64,000 nt of DNA, from contig JACONQ010000012.1 in NCBI GenBank assembly GCA_014281115.1, positions 2,232,001 through 2,296,000 on the forward strand, given 5' to 3'. The position numbers and the translations under genes were made by a program. This DNA comes from Laburnicola sp. R22_1. Lineage: Eukaryota > Ascomycota > Dothideomycetes > Pleosporales > Didymosphaeriaceae. Numbering within the stretch: the first letter of the stretch is position 1; the number at the start of each line of letters is the position of its first letter. Shown here in pieces: positions 1-12,010 of the stretch. The notes beneath the pieces were generated by a model. It did no database searches, was not told where the DNA came from, and saw nothing but the letters and a program-made list of their open reading frames with translations.

Positions 1-180
1 TATCGCAAACGGAACCCCTCAAGAAATAACGAAAAAAACAGAAACCTTCAACACGAAACAAGCACCCAACGCATCGAGCCCAAGTCTCCGGTCCGGCCAA
101 GTGCTGCTCCGCAAGTACGAATGCGCATCGTCGACATCCTCGCACTTCACCATGTCAGCCCTCTATTAATCACAGCCTCC

Positions 181-946
181 TCAACCCTTCCTCTGTGCAG
201 TCGCAGTCGGCACGGCCAGCATCGCCTTCACGCGATCAATCCGACTAACAGCCTTCTCCAGCCTCTCCAACCTTGCCATCTTATCCTTATCCTTCTTCTC
301 CAGCAACTCAACCCTAGCCTCCAGCTTTGCCCTCGCTTTCCTCTCTTCCGCCACCATCTTGTTAGCCTCACTGAACAACGATGCGCTCAACTCCTCAATC
401 TCACTGTCTACTTTGCGTGCCCTCTCTTCAGCTTTGGCGCGTAGCGCCCGCTCTTTCTCTAGTTGTTCGAGGAGATCGCTGTCGGTCGAGGGGCCCAGCG
501 GGGGCACAGGTGGTTGAGGGGAGCCACGGCGGGCTGCGAAGAACGAGAAGCGGGACTGCCGCGCAGCCGAGGTCGAGTTCGCGGTTGAAGGACGGACGTC
601 TTCGTCCGAGGCCCTCTGCGAGTCCTGGGTATTCGTCCGGAGATGGCCGTTTTGTGTCTTCATGCCGCGGATTTGGTCTTCGTAGTCGGCGCACTTGTCA
701 ACTGTGGCATGCGTCAGTTGCGTCAGCGCGCAGTCATCCATGATGCGTCCACGTACCCGCAGCAGTCGCCTTCTCCTTCAACATCTCGACCTGAGCCTCC
801 AACTCTCCTATCTTCCTCCGCGCCTCCTCCGCGCCCCTCTCCATGTCCAAAACCGTCCCGCAGTTCGGACAGGTGTCACCGCCTCTATGCATGTGCTTTG
901 CGAGCATCGAGGGGGCTGGCGGTTCCTCGAGAATGGCGGCTGCCAT
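181..946 (-). CDS. Sec2-type Rab guanine nucleotide exchange factor, short form
   Basis: Two exons (946-757 and 701-181) joined across a 55-bp GTACGT...CACAG intron (702-756) give 236 aa; the join reads KATAAVDKCADYEDQ without a break. The N-terminus has a CPNCG motif, then a coiled coil, and the C-terminal part holds the heptad-rich Sec2p helix with LFSEANKMV and a following EER segment. In yeast, Sec2 activates the Rab Sec4 on secretory vesicles by this coiled coil. Seen: coiled coil, motif order and splice. Inferred: GEF activity on a Sec4/Rab8-type GTPase. The protein lacks the long C-terminal tail of yeast Sec2, so it would be a GEF-core form. The ATG at 946 is the first good start; an upstream exon cannot be excluded. 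Confidence 0.75.
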
Positions 947-1683
947 ATGCTCCGCGCGCGGCGCGCAAGCTTGCTGACTTGTCGCAGCGCAAGACTGTCA
1001 AAAGGCGATGTCCGTGTTGTCAAGAATAATGGTATGCTTGTTAGCGTACGGTGGGGCGTCGACGTTGGTTGCAGGCGCTGGTCTTTAATGATCCTTGTAC
1101 GAAAGTGTCAGGGTTCATCGACCAGCCTCATAACGGAAAGCGCGCCCGCGTGACCCTTACTTTCATGTGCTAGAACGTTCACCTCCCGCTCGGGCTTAAC
1201 GGCATAGTGGTGTTCTTTGCCATTGTTTACTTTGTCCTTCTTTTCATTCATGAACTAACTTTAAAGAAACAGCACACACACTAACAAAACCATCTAACGC
1301 GGTCCAGGCTACGCAACGCACAATTCCTATCTTAGGCTTTCTCCCAGCGCGCACAAAGACAAGTAGCATTGCTAACCTGCACTATATTACAAGCTCTTTC
1401 ATATGCACAAAATAGGGAGTTTGGGTACAGAGCTAAGACAAACGTATGATCACGGTGTGTTGCTCCAGAAAACTCAAAAATGGGCAATACGAACGCCAGA
1501 TGCATTATCTGGCTCGCAAACGACTCAACAATATGTTTGATGCGTGCATCTAGCGTCTCGCTAATCCGATTCTGCCAGGGTAGCGTTTTCGACTCCCTTG
1601 GGCAGGCTTCAAGTCTCCCCACAGTGTTCATTCGCAACCATGCTCCGCGTCCTAGTTCCCGTCTCCTATTCGACTCGCATTCG
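947..1683. other. intergenic, no gene supported
   Basis: Upstream side of the Sec2-like gene and downstream side of the antiporter gene. Open frames here are short, lack recognisable domains and have no plausible splice partners. No RNA gene or repeat stands out. Confidence 0.6.
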
Positions 1684-3320
1684 TTAACCACCATTTGTAC
1701 CAGGCGCTATCCCTTGTTCCTCTCTCCTACTCGCCTCGCGTTCATCGGCCACCGCTTGCTGCGGCCCAGGCACCAAACCCCAAGGACCCTTCCCTATCGC
1801 ATCACCCTTGTGTTTAATCAACAGCCCGACAAAAACAGGCCCAATGATTGTGTTCAACAATATAGCCCAGATCGCAGTAATGAAGCCTTGCGAGGAAACA
1901 TAATCCGTGTTGTTGTACCCTATTTCCACGATCAGAAGACCAATCTCGCCGCGCGCGACCATGGCCATGCCGAGCAACAGAGCGGGCGAAACGGACGATC
2001 TAAGAGCGGCGCCACGAGAGGGAGAATACGGCGAAGATGTGGTCTTCTCCAAGGGGTTGCCGGTTTCGGGCGAAGACTGTTGCTCCAGATTCTCCTTCGC
2101 CTTCTTCGGATCATGCTCTATTACAGCCCATGCTGAAATCCATGCTCCGACGAGAAACTTGCAGACCAGCATAAGCAGCGTGTACACAGTTCCTTTCCAA
2201 ACGGCCTCTCCTGTCCAGAGGTCCAAGAAAGGAATCGCCAAGCCGATGCTCGCAAAGAAGAGTGGCTCGAGAACGTACTTTTGCGCGTCTAGGCAGTAGC
2301 ATTCGAAGGTGTGTACGAAAGTCGGCGACTTGTGTTTTGAGCGCTCGCCTTCCTCTCTGCTCAGTACGACAAAGGGTCCCTCGGGATGTTTAGAGGGTAG
2401 GTAGGTCAAGAACGCGCCAGCAAGGAACGCCCCGAAGAGTATAGAGGTACCAGAGAGCGCAGCAATCGAGATGAACGCCGATAGAACGAGGATCATGAGC
2501 ATGATGTTCGACAAATGGTCGAACTTGGCGAAGTTATGCTCTATATATTTCCGGAAAAGAGGCGCGAAGACCCATTTTGTGAGAACGGGTGTGAGGATTG
2601 CCATTGCGGCGGAAGCAACTATAGGCCGACCGATCAACCACCCGAGATTGACGTTGGAACCTCCAGATATTTCTCCCAGGTCGTGGATGACGCTGCTCAT
2701 GACTAAACCCGTAACGTCGTCGATTACGGCGGCGCTGACGAGCACAGCGCCCACACGAGTCTGACTCAGGTCTACGTTCTTGGAAGCACTCGAAATGACG
2801 GCGAAGGTCGTTCCTAGACTCGTCGTACTCAGAGCAGCGCCGACTATGAATGTCTCCACGGCACCATAGCCAAACCCAATATACAGTAGCATATAGCTGA
2901 ATGCAATCGGAAAGATCACCCCTGTTCCAGCTCCTAATGCCGACAGTGTAAAATTGGCTTTGAGTAGATCCAGTCGGGTAGATAATCCACCCTCAAATAT
3001 GATGAGGATAAGGCCAATGTAGCCAAGATAGAGGAAAGTTTCTGCCCAATCATGGTGCAGGATGTTGGCCAACGGTTCGCCGTAAATAATTCCGACTGCA
3101 ATGGGTCCGATGATGCCGGCGCGGATCACCCTCGCCGAAACATACTCAGAGATCCACAGGAAGGTGAAGAAGGAAACCAGGATCAGGATATCCACGACTA
3201 AGAACTTGTTAGCTGAGACAGCATAATGGGCAGACTTGGCGCGTGATATGGCTGGGCTGACGTACTCCCAGGTTCGTGGTATTGAAGAAATGGCGCTGTA
3301 GGACCGACTGAAGATGCCAT
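1684..3320 (-). CDS. cation/proton antiporter (Na+/H+ exchanger family, KefB-like)
   Basis: The large exon (3197-1684) has no usable ATG at its front. A short first exon (3320-3266, MASSVGPTAPFLQYHEPG) joins it across a 68-bp GTACGT...TTCTTAG intron (3198-3265) with a CTAAC branch site. The product is 522 aa. It has about a dozen hydrophobic segments, the family feature LIIFEGGLST, and the paired acidic residues in VIDDVTGLVM that bind cation and proton in this superfamily. A hydrophilic insert precedes the last membrane helices and the C-terminal tail is charged. Likely role: exchange of Na+ or K+ for H+ across the plasma or an organelle membrane; ion preference cannot be read from sequence. 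Confidence 0.88.
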
Positions 3321-3735
3321 ACCAATAGATAGACAACCGTTTTGTTGCGTGTGTTATTTACAGCCCTGGAGTATATGAGAAAGAATTGAGACGCCTAGAA
3401 TCTTTCCGTTACGTCATGCACCGCTCTTATGTAAGCAGGCTATACTACACTAAAGTGGATATTAAAAACAACCAAGCACTTCCACTTTCTCTTTAGATGT
3501 CAGTCAATATAGTGTTACCCCAGGATATGTAATACCAACACGGGCTGTGTGAACAATTGCCAAAAGGATGTTCAAATTCTTACCATGACTCAATGTACGT
3601 TGATGGGAGAAGCAGTGATAGAGAATAATATCTAGTTTGATCAAATCAATACAAACAGACTATAGATTACGGTGGAGCGCCGCTATGCCCAGAACGCTAT
3701 GCAAAATGCTCGACGTCTGCTCAATGCAACGTACA
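3321..3735. other. intergenic, AT-rich promoter side of antiporter
   Basis: 415 bp between the antiporter start and the 3' end of the next minus-strand gene. It is AT-rich and holds no supported gene. Confidence 0.5.
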
Positions 3736-6700
3736 CTAAAGCCAACCCAGAACGCCACTGAGCCGTCCCTTCGACTTACTGTCCGACTTCCCGTCCTTGC
3801 CGTCCCTCTCGTTTGCGAGACGTTCGGGATCACAATGAGACCGATGCTGGTGCTTATGCTCTGAACGAGTGCTAGAAAGGTGATGGCGCCTGTCTCCATG
3901 TTCTTCGAAAGGTTCCATATCTACTCGCTGCCGCTCGCCACGCTTGTCACGCTGTTCAACGGAACCTCTCTTGCCATGCTCATTCTTTCTCTTCTGAGGC
4001 CTGACCGAAGACATAAGCTTTGGTGTCGCCCACAGCTAGAAATGATTATTGGGCTTCATTCAATCACCTGCCAGCCTCAATTGCCCGCGGTCGTGATTCA
4101 CGATCTCGGTCGCGTTCGCTCCCTCGTGGGTACTCATCATAATCCCTATCATCGTCGTAGTCCCGTCACTTATCTCCGTCTTCTTCATCCCGATGGCTCT
4201 TGCGGCTACGGTGATCCTGTCGTTCGTCGTCATATTCATCTTCTGTGAATGTTTAACCCCTACACTCAAACGATTGAGATTATGACCTACCCCTAGCTTC
4301 CCGAATTTTCCTCGTTCGATCTGCTAGCTTCTGAATATCTTCCTTCGTCAATACCCTCAGGACAATCACACAGTCCAATCGCTCTTCGAAACGTTCTTGC
4401 GCCTCTTCGAGGGCTTGTGGATTTACCAGTCGCCGATCGATCTTAGTCCACCGAGCGTTCAGGGGAATGTCCTTCCCTTTCATAGCACTCTTGTGAGGAG
4501 CGACTCCCTCACGGATGGGCTCCGGGTCTTCGGGGAACTTTTCCGTCGGCTTACGGAGAATACCCTTAGGGGCAGGAGGAGATTCCTTTGGCGGTGTAAC
4601 AATTTGAACATTTCTGCCCGGTGCATCCTGATTGGTGGTGTCAGCCGTCACGTCGGGCTCTTGCACTATGTCGGTATCAAGAACACTCGACGAACGCTCA
4701 TCATAGCGCGAATGAGGAGGTTCGGTAAAGTTGGCTTGAGGTTCCCGTGACCGATGATCGTCTCCTCGCTCGCGGGACTTGTCTCTGGCCTCTCGTCGGC
4801 GCCGACGTTCTTTCTCTCGTTCAGAGTCGCTGTTGTCACGATCACGGCCGCTCCTTTCAGCCTCTTGTTGAATCCGACGCCGGTACTCCTCATCTGGGTC
4901 AAGAGCCATTTCCTTAGCGCCAGATTCCGTCTTACGGTCACTATCTCGGCCTCCCTGGGCGTCGACGTAATTGCGAAGCCGTTCGTCACCGCTGCCCTCG
5001 GACGAAGGTGCCTTGCGTGACCTCCTCTCACGGTCCTCGTATTCGTGCCTACGCTCACGAAGTTTGCGATCATAATCCTGATCAGGAGCATAGGCGATAG
5101 CAGCGGGTGGTATACGCTCCTCTGGGGCTCGGTCTTTGCGATTGTCAGACACTTTCTCACGCCTGTCGGCACGTCGGTCATCTGAGACCCTGTCCCTCCG
5201 ATCATGCTCATCCCAAGATTTGCGTTGTTCACGTTCTTCCTCCTTTTCTTTTTCCCGTTCAAGTTCACGTTCGCGGTCACGTTCTCGTTCCCGATCCCGC
5301 TCACGCTCCCTATCGCGAGACTTAAATAGTTCATTAGCGCCATAGGTTGCAGTGGCACCTGCAGCTGCCCCTGCGACGATAGGGGTAGCGGTAGCAACAG
5401 GCGAGTTGCTATCACGAGAGGTCCGACCTCTGTCCCGCGGGCGCTCTTCGTACTTTGGAACAACGTCCCGTTCGTGGGGAATCCTAGGTTCTGAACCCCT
5501 AGGCTCTGGAACCCTAGGCTCTGGCATCCTCGCTTCGGCACGATCCGGGGAATAGTACTGGCTGCCGTATCCCTCCGACCTCCCTAGGCCCACCTCTTGC
5601 GCATTTGCGTTCCAGATCGGCTGCCGATCGAGGGACGGCTCGCGTGCGTGACTAACAGGTGCGATACCGAAGCCACGGGTAGCTACCTCGCGATCTTCGA
5701 ATCTATCGGCCGCGCCGTACCGTCGGTTCTCAGTATCTCGACGATCATAATCCTCATGGTACGTCTCCCGTCGATGCTCTCGAGGCTCTTGATGGATGGC
5801 TGGAGCATGGTGCCTAGTAGACGAGCTTCGAGAAGGCGCGGCATCCGGATACGGTTCATACTTTGGAACATCTCTAGAACGCTCAGTGGATGATGGCCTG
5901 CCATGATGGTGCCCTAGATTCCTGCTGGAACCCGTGATCTTATCGAATCCGCGAGTCGATGGAGGGGGTCCAAGTTCTCGGTTGGAGCTGCGGGGGCCAC
6001 GGTCCATGATCACGCTCGATGGACGCGCGCCGCCCTCTATGCTGCCGCCCCTGGGTCGACGCCATGCGGGTTCGGTGTCACGATACATGGCCGCAGGATC
6101 TGTGTAGGAGAAGCCTTCGTCGCCGATGTCTGTGGCTTTGGCTACAGGCTTGTGTGTGTGATATGTCCGGCCACCACTGGTGACGTCGTAACCACGCGAG
6201 TCCCGTTTGTTGGCTGCAACGACGTCCTTCTCTGCAATGAGCTTCGCTGAGTGGCTCGCGTCGTCCACGCTATATATCCTTTTGCGTTCCCGGCGCGGGG
6301 TTCCCTGTGCAACGTAGGTATCTCCTCGATTATCCCACGATCGTGACAATGGACTCGACGGACGTTCATGTAGATGGGTTGCGTGCGTTCGAAGGGGAAG
6401 AATGGGAGCTGGAGCAATATTGACATTAGGCCGGATCAAGCGATCGTCTGACTCATTGAGAGTGTTGCGTCGCGGCCTCCCTGTATATGAGTCGTACTTG
6501 GGCTTCGATGACCGCGCGCTGGTGACGGTGCTGCTCGGAGCATATCCATGGATCGGATAGACTGATCCGGCCATTCTCTCGCCACTTGTCCTAGGTGAAC
6601 TTGGGCGTGCATAATAGTTCGAATCATAGTATGGGTCAAACGTTCCTGTCGAGGACCTCGCGGGATTGCTGCTACGTCCCCGGGGCGATGCCGGGCGATA

Positions 6701-6925
6701 GTAGCGTGAATCCATTTCTTGAGGCAGCGTAGACGTGGTGTTGATTGGTAGCTGCTTCTGTAGTTGCTGCTGTTGGGTTGGCGTAACTTCAACGATCCTG
6801 CGGCGGGGTGGCAGGGGCGGCGGCAGGGTGCTACTCGCGCCTTCCGGGCTGAGCTTGCAGCTGTAGGAGAGGCTCCGCGCTCTGGAGGTCGAGGTATAGG
6901 ACGGGATAACGAGACTGCTCGCCAT
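3736..6925 (-). CDS. large charged low-complexity protein, DUF8035-like
   Basis: Start chosen at the ATG in an ACCATGG context at 6925; a second in-frame Met (MDSRYYRPASP, 6715) resembles the usual start of this family as I recall it. The main exon (6925-4291) encodes an Arg/Ser/Pro-rich chain, a highly charged RE/RD/KE run (around 5210-5330) and a conserved block, DRRLVNPQALEEAQERFEER then VIVLRVLTKEDIQKLADRT, which I associate with the fungal DUF8035 family. A 48-bp intron (4243-4290) joins EAR to EDEYDDERQDHRS. The 3' end is ambiguous. An in-frame UGA (4168-4166) gives 903 aa. Splicing 4001-4169 instead removes the UGA and gives 990 aa, ending SGVLGWL at 3736. Function unknown; a disordered scaffold-like protein is a guess. 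Confidence 0.75.
5210..5330 (-). repeat. imperfect RE/RD codon repeat
   Basis: Within the DUF8035-like gene the DNA runs through imperfect 6-12 bp units that encode alternating Arg-Glu and Arg-Asp. The repeat gives a charged helix or disordered region and is likely length-polymorphic. Confidence 0.6.
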
Positions 6926-8024
6926 GGTAGTCAGCCAAAGGAAGCAACAGAAGAGAGGGAAGTGGATGGCACCGACGAGACAGAATCTGTGACAAGCTCG
7001 GGCGTGGACGCGTGTCGCAGTTGGACGTACATTCGGTCGATATATAGCGGAACGAGGCAGGCTGATGAGGCCTGCAAGCGCAGCAGGATCGAGGCGACTA
7101 CTTTCGCAGGGAGGCGGATCGCAAAGCGAGTGTAATGGCTGCCCAAGCGCACAAGCGGGCACTGACGCCCAGCGAGTGCGGGACGAGTGTCGGTGCTCAC
7201 AGGAGCCGACGTGAGGTTTGCAGATGGAGCTGGGGTAGACCTAGGGGCCCGACGGCCACGGCAGCAAGTGGGGGGGTGAGGCTGCAGCGAGGGGCGCAGT
7301 GGTCCGGAGCAAAGATGCGAAGACAACAGGCACTGCAGCGGAGGAGGGGCCGGCGGGCGGGGAGGGGGCAGGCAGGGCGGATAGGGATATCTACTGTATC
7401 GTGAGGTGGGTGCGGTTGCGCGTGGGAAGTTGGGCTCCGGGCCAGCTGCGTGGGTGGAAATGCATCAGCATCAGCATCAGCACCAGCACGAGCACGATCA
7501 GCCCTCGAGGATGACACCGACGAGCCAGGGCCACCCCGCGCTGATTCGCGGGAGAGCGCGACCTTTTTTTTGGCCTTCGCGCGGCCCCTGCCGTGTGCCC
7601 ACATGGCTTGATCGATCCGAAGATCGATGATGCAGAGGGCAGAGAATGGCTCGCTACAAAGGCACGGCCGCCCGGCCTCATCGCCTGTTCTTTCCCACGC
7701 CCTCGCCAGAATACGGTCGCAGCTGCCTCGCCCGCATGGAGACGCCGGTCGCAGCTGCCGCTGTCAGCTCAACGTGCGCCCCGCTCCTGCCTCACAACGA
7801 CGGTGACCCTGATGGCTGCCCAGCTGGCCAGGCAGAGTCGTGATAGCAAAAGCCTCACTCGTTTCCCGTCCGGTGTGCTTGCGGCCCGACTGCACAATGC
7901 ATACATGCCATCTTCACTCGTACGTCGACACGTAGGGAAACAATTGCATTCTCCCGCCGTCATCTTCCATCATCTCCCTCTACGCTACCAGATTCCCCAC
8001 TCGCATCTGGCCTGATCGCCTGCT
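6926..8024. other. intergenic, GC-rich, with CAKCA-type microsatellite
   Basis: 1.1 kb between two minus-strand genes. Contains a (CATCAG/CACCAG)-like microsatellite near 7462-7498 and GC-rich unstructured sequence. Long antisense frames here reflect base composition. It probably holds the DUF8035-like promoter and leader and the 3' side of the sugar porter. Confidence 0.5.
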
Positions 8025-10222
8025 CTATGCGTCCTCAATGTGCTGCACGCCCCGCTCCGTCCTCTTCTGATCCGGCCCACTCGACTCGGACGCATCATCG
8101 CGCGTCTGATGGTGATGCTGCAGCTCCTTCGCGCGCGAGTACCGAGGGATCGTGTCTTTGATACATCCTCGGATGATGTGCCCCTCAAACAGATGATGGA
8201 TCGACTCCAAGGGCACGTTCTTGGTCTCGGGTACGCAGATCACCGTGTAGATGCCCATGAGAACGCAGCATGCTCCGAACAATAGGAAAGTCCCATAGCT
8301 GATCTGGTCGAGCAGCAAGGGCGTAATTTTCGCTGCGATGGGGGTTCCAAGTTAGCCCTTGCTCTGTACACGGAAGTGGAGGGAGACAGAAGTTGGCCTG
8401 TCTGTACAGTCTGCACAACGAGCGTTTTGCACCTACCGATGATGAAGTTGAACAGCCACTGTGTCATTAAAGCAGCCGCCATGATGAGGGATCGGACTGC
8501 ATGATGTCAGTACCGGTATAGTTGCGAGTGGACACGGAGTCATGGTTCACTCGACATGGGCACTTACCGTGATTAGGGGAGCATTCCGAGCTGAGGACAA
8601 ATGGTATGGGGCCCCATCCTTACCAGTTAGCAAGAACACTGCCCATGATTCTGGTGCCCACTTACCAAAAGAGTAGAACACTACGAACAGATAGACACAT
8701 GTGATCGCAAAGATGCTATTGCCGGTAAGTGCGTCGCCTGGCTCCACCGGATTGAACTTTTGGTTGAATCCGATATAAAACATTGCAAACGCTTGTCCGG
8801 TAGACCCAATTATGAGCGACCACTGTCAACCCGTTAGTGTGGGCACATAAGCCGGTGTAAATCATGGAGGGCCCGTTGAGGTTTTGCAGGCCCGAGGAAT
8901 GAAAGAAAGGTCACTCAGGCACAACCCGAGCGGTTGACAGAGGTTTGAACCCCATCAGTGACGTACCTTGCGGCCCCATTGTTCCGTGAACGCCATCAGA
9001 CCTAATGCTGTAAACACAATCTTCACCACGCCGTACACCCCTGTTGCAAACAAACTGGCCGAGCTACCCTCGAGGCCGATTGATTCGAAGATCTGCGGCG
9101 CATAGTAATTGATTCTGAAACACATTAGTGGCCATGCTAGCTGATACGTACACCGCGAATCTACTTACGAGTTCGTTCCTGTCCACTGCTGCCAAAACAT
9201 CTGCATTATCGGTTAGAGAGGCACTTGACTGGATAAAATAACTAACCAGTATCACACCGAATGATGTCTGGTAAAACATGCGCTTGCTTGAGCACGCCGA
9301 TCTCAACTGGGCCATGAGCGATAGCTTTTCATGCCCATGGAAATCAGCAATGATTTCATCCAGTTCTTGTAGCACATCGCTATCATCAACGGGCTTCCCT
9401 CGAACCTTGGCTAATGCCTTTTTAGCCTCTGGCAAGCGATTCTTTTCAACGAGCCAACGCGGCGACTCATTCTGGAACAGCATGCCCACGAGCAAAAGAA
9501 CGCCTGGTAGCATCTGAAGGGCGAACGGGACGCGCCATTTGACAGAACTCAAGGTGTTGACGTGGAGGTCCATTCCATAGTTGACGAAGAACGCGAGACA
9601 AATTCCTGTAACATTGAAGAGTTGCATGCATCCAATGCATCGACCTCGGATCTCTTTGTTCACGTTCTCGCCGATGTATGTAGGGACAACTGCAGATATG
9701 AGTCCGACGCCGAAGCCTCCGATAGCGCGGCTAATGTAGAGTTGAGCGAGGCCCGTGGTATTGATGCCGCATACAGTTTGTAACAGGGATCCGACGAGGA
9801 AAATAATGTCGGCGTAGATCAAAGCTCGCTTTCGGCCGAATGTGTCGCTGACGTAGAACGAGGCCAACGCTCCAAAAAAGCATCCTGCCTAGTCCAAATT
9901 AGCAGGGCAATCAACTAAAATTGTTGCATTATACGCACCTGAAGGGTGGTGACGATGTTCCCTTGTAGATCGGCGAAGCCAGAACTGTCCTTATCTAGAT
10001 TGAAAGAGTGTTGGAATCCGTCCATGGTGAGAACACCACCTTTTTCAGGGCAAGGTCATTAGCTCTAGCTAGGTCCATAAGTTTTGTCGCACGCTACGTA
10101 CCGATCAGTCCACTATCCCAACCGAACAGCATGCCTCCAAATGAGGCAACTGCGGTGAGAAAGTATGTCCTCCGGTATGTCTTCACATCTTCCCAGACAC
10201 GTTTCAAGTCGAATTTCGCCAT
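8025..10222 (-). CDS. MFS sugar porter (hexose/monosaccharide transporter)
   Basis: Nine exons: 10222-10102, 10039-9939, 9888-9247, 9200-9169, 9114-8967, 8822-8666, 8618-8568, 8496-8437, 8332-8025. They total 1620 nt and 539 aa. Eight GT-AG introns of 46-144 bp all keep frame. Sugar-porter signatures run in order: GWDSGLIGGVL in the first helix, the DTFGRKRA loop 2-3 motif, NESPRWLVEKNR after helix 6, MFWQQWTGTNSINYYAP in helix 7, GWGPIPFVLSSE in helix 10, and VPETKNVPLESI after helix 12. Role: proton-coupled or facilitated uptake of a hexose-type sugar at the plasma membrane; the exact substrate is not readable. Two CreA-type GTGGGG sites lie about 410-425 bp upstream. Confidence 0.93.
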
Positions 10223-10907
10223 TCTGCAAGTCGTAGGAGGAGAACTATGACAAAGATCCCCGATGAGAGAATCCTCAGAACGACCTCAGGGAGATGAGAT
10301 TCGAGATGCGATTGGGAACTGGCAGAAAGTTTGGAGAAGGCAAGGTTATATGACAGAGGCAAGGTTATGGGGCCATGAAAAGATCACTAAAATCCTGTCG
10401 GCTAATGAAAAGTAGATAGGTGAGTTCTCCCCGACACACTCCCTGTAACCACCCGACCCGTTTCTGCAGGCATGACGTGTGGCTCGTGGGTTTGATTTGT
10501 CAAAGCAAGGGCAGAGACTCCTTTGTACCCGAGTGCGTCGGTTAGCAGTATTGTGGCCAAGCACCAAGCGTTCTACTTATGGTCGCTCCGCAAATGCTAC
10601 ACCGCGATGCCCGTTGCAGGGGACGTTGTGTGGGGGGAAGTGTGGGGAAAGACGGCGTCCGGTTGGTTGTCAGCCACAACCGCAGCCGCGTCCGGCGAGT
10701 CAAAATCGACCCCTGTCCAGTGTCACGCGTCGGATGCCCGGCAACTCCACTCGGGAACACCCTAAAAAGTATTTCCAAGAACTCAGCTTCGCAAATTAAA
10801 GGCTAGATTGTATGGCTTTAAGGACACAGTAATCCGAAATTCTTGGTTGCTAGTAGCTTCTTGAAGAATCAATCTTTCCTGCGAGCAACATTCCAAAGGC
10901 CGACGCA
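10223..10907. other. intergenic, sugar-porter promoter region
   Basis: 685 bp upstream of the sugar porter and downstream of the dehydrogenase gene. No gene is supported. It contains the two CreA-like sites listed separately. Confidence 0.5.
10630..10647 (+). promoter_or_regulatory. pair of CreA-like sites (GTGGGG)
   Basis: Two GTGGGG hexamers at 10630-10635 and 10642-10647 match the CreA/Mig1 consensus SYGGRG, spaced 12 bp. They are about 410-425 bp upstream of the sugar-porter ATG. Paired sites are typical of carbon-catabolite-repressed genes in Aspergillus. Repression here is inference; single hexamers occur often by chance. Confidence 0.35.
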
Positions 10908-12010
10908 TCATATGTTCGCCCTCTCTTTCTTCTGCTCCGGCACTTGTGTCAGCAGCTTCTCGTTCTTGATTGCCGATTTCAAGTTATCCAGGACCAATAG
11001 CTCCATATCACGCTGTTCATAGTGAGCCTAGCACGACCCCCTAGTGGTAATTGTACTCACTTGTGTCTCATACGTCGCAGTACCAACATGAGGCAATAGA
11101 ACAACATTCTCGGCCTCTAGCAACCCCTGGTGGATCTTGGGTTCCTCCTCAAATACATCCAGTCCAGCAGACCAGACCTTGCCGCTCTTCAATGCATCGA
11201 CCAAGGCAGCTTCGTCCATCAGCGGACCTCGTGCGGTATTTACGATGATGATCCCGTCCTTCATCTTGTCGAACTCCTGCTTTCCGATGATATGTCTCGT
11301 CGAGGCATTAAGAGACAAGTTGAGACTCAGCACGTCCGAAGTCGTCAAAAGCTCGTCGAAGGTCACGTATTTGGCCCCATCTTCCTCGCTCGGCGGCAGT
11401 TGCTGTCGGTTGTGATATTGGACATTCATGCCGAAGGCCTTTGCGCGATGAGCCACTGCAGAACCAATGCCACCCATGCCCAAGATACCCAACGTCTTGG
11501 CTTTCGGGTCGTGCCCCAGGGAGAAGTTGCCCCGCCATCGGCCTGCTCGATCAGTTTCCACAGCAGACACGTTACGGAGTTTGGCGCACCTTGTCGAACA
11601 GCCTGGAAACACTGAGTCACATTACGAAGAGCGCCTAGCATTAGGAACATGGCCACGTCTGCTGTAGCGTCGTTGACCGCGATGGGTGTGCTAGACACGG
11701 AGATGCCCCGCTTCGTACACGCCGGGATGTCAATGTTGTCGTAACCCGCGCCGTTGTGGCATATGAATTTCACACTCTTCGGCAACACGTCGAGAAGCTC
11801 GCCGTCGAAGTTTCCGGTATACTTGTTTGAATCATTGCTCCTGTATATGGCGTATACTCCATCAAACTCGCCAGACTTGCATTTGGAGAGGAATTCTTCC
11901 CGTGTGCCGGTGGGGTACTCGTATAGTTTTGAGGCGACTTTGCCGCACTCCTCCCACTCTTTTCGCGAGTGTGTAAGGGATCCGATGAGGAGGGCTGCTC
12001 GTTGCGCCAT
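10908..12010 (-). CDS. D-isomer-specific 2-hydroxyacid dehydrogenase (glyoxylate/hydroxypyruvate reductase type)
   Basis: Three exons (12010-11590, 11542-11061, 11012-10908) with introns of 47 and 48 bp give 335 aa. The start is the ATG of MAQRAALL; the frame extends upstream but without an ATG. The Rossmann motif GMGGIGSAVAHRAKAFGM binds NAD(P)H. The catalytic set is present: Arg in VNTARGPLMDEAAL, Glu in GLDVFEEEP, and His in LLPHVGTAT. The last exon supplies MELLVLDNLKSAI and the C-terminal tail. The reaction would be reduction of a 2-oxoacid such as glyoxylate or hydroxypyruvate to the D-2-hydroxyacid. Substrate is inferred from family likeness only. Confidence 0.92.

Noticed and set aside
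6926..7162. Upstream extension of the DUF8035-like frame
   Set aside because: The extension begins with GTG, not ATG; the first ATG with good context is at 6925.
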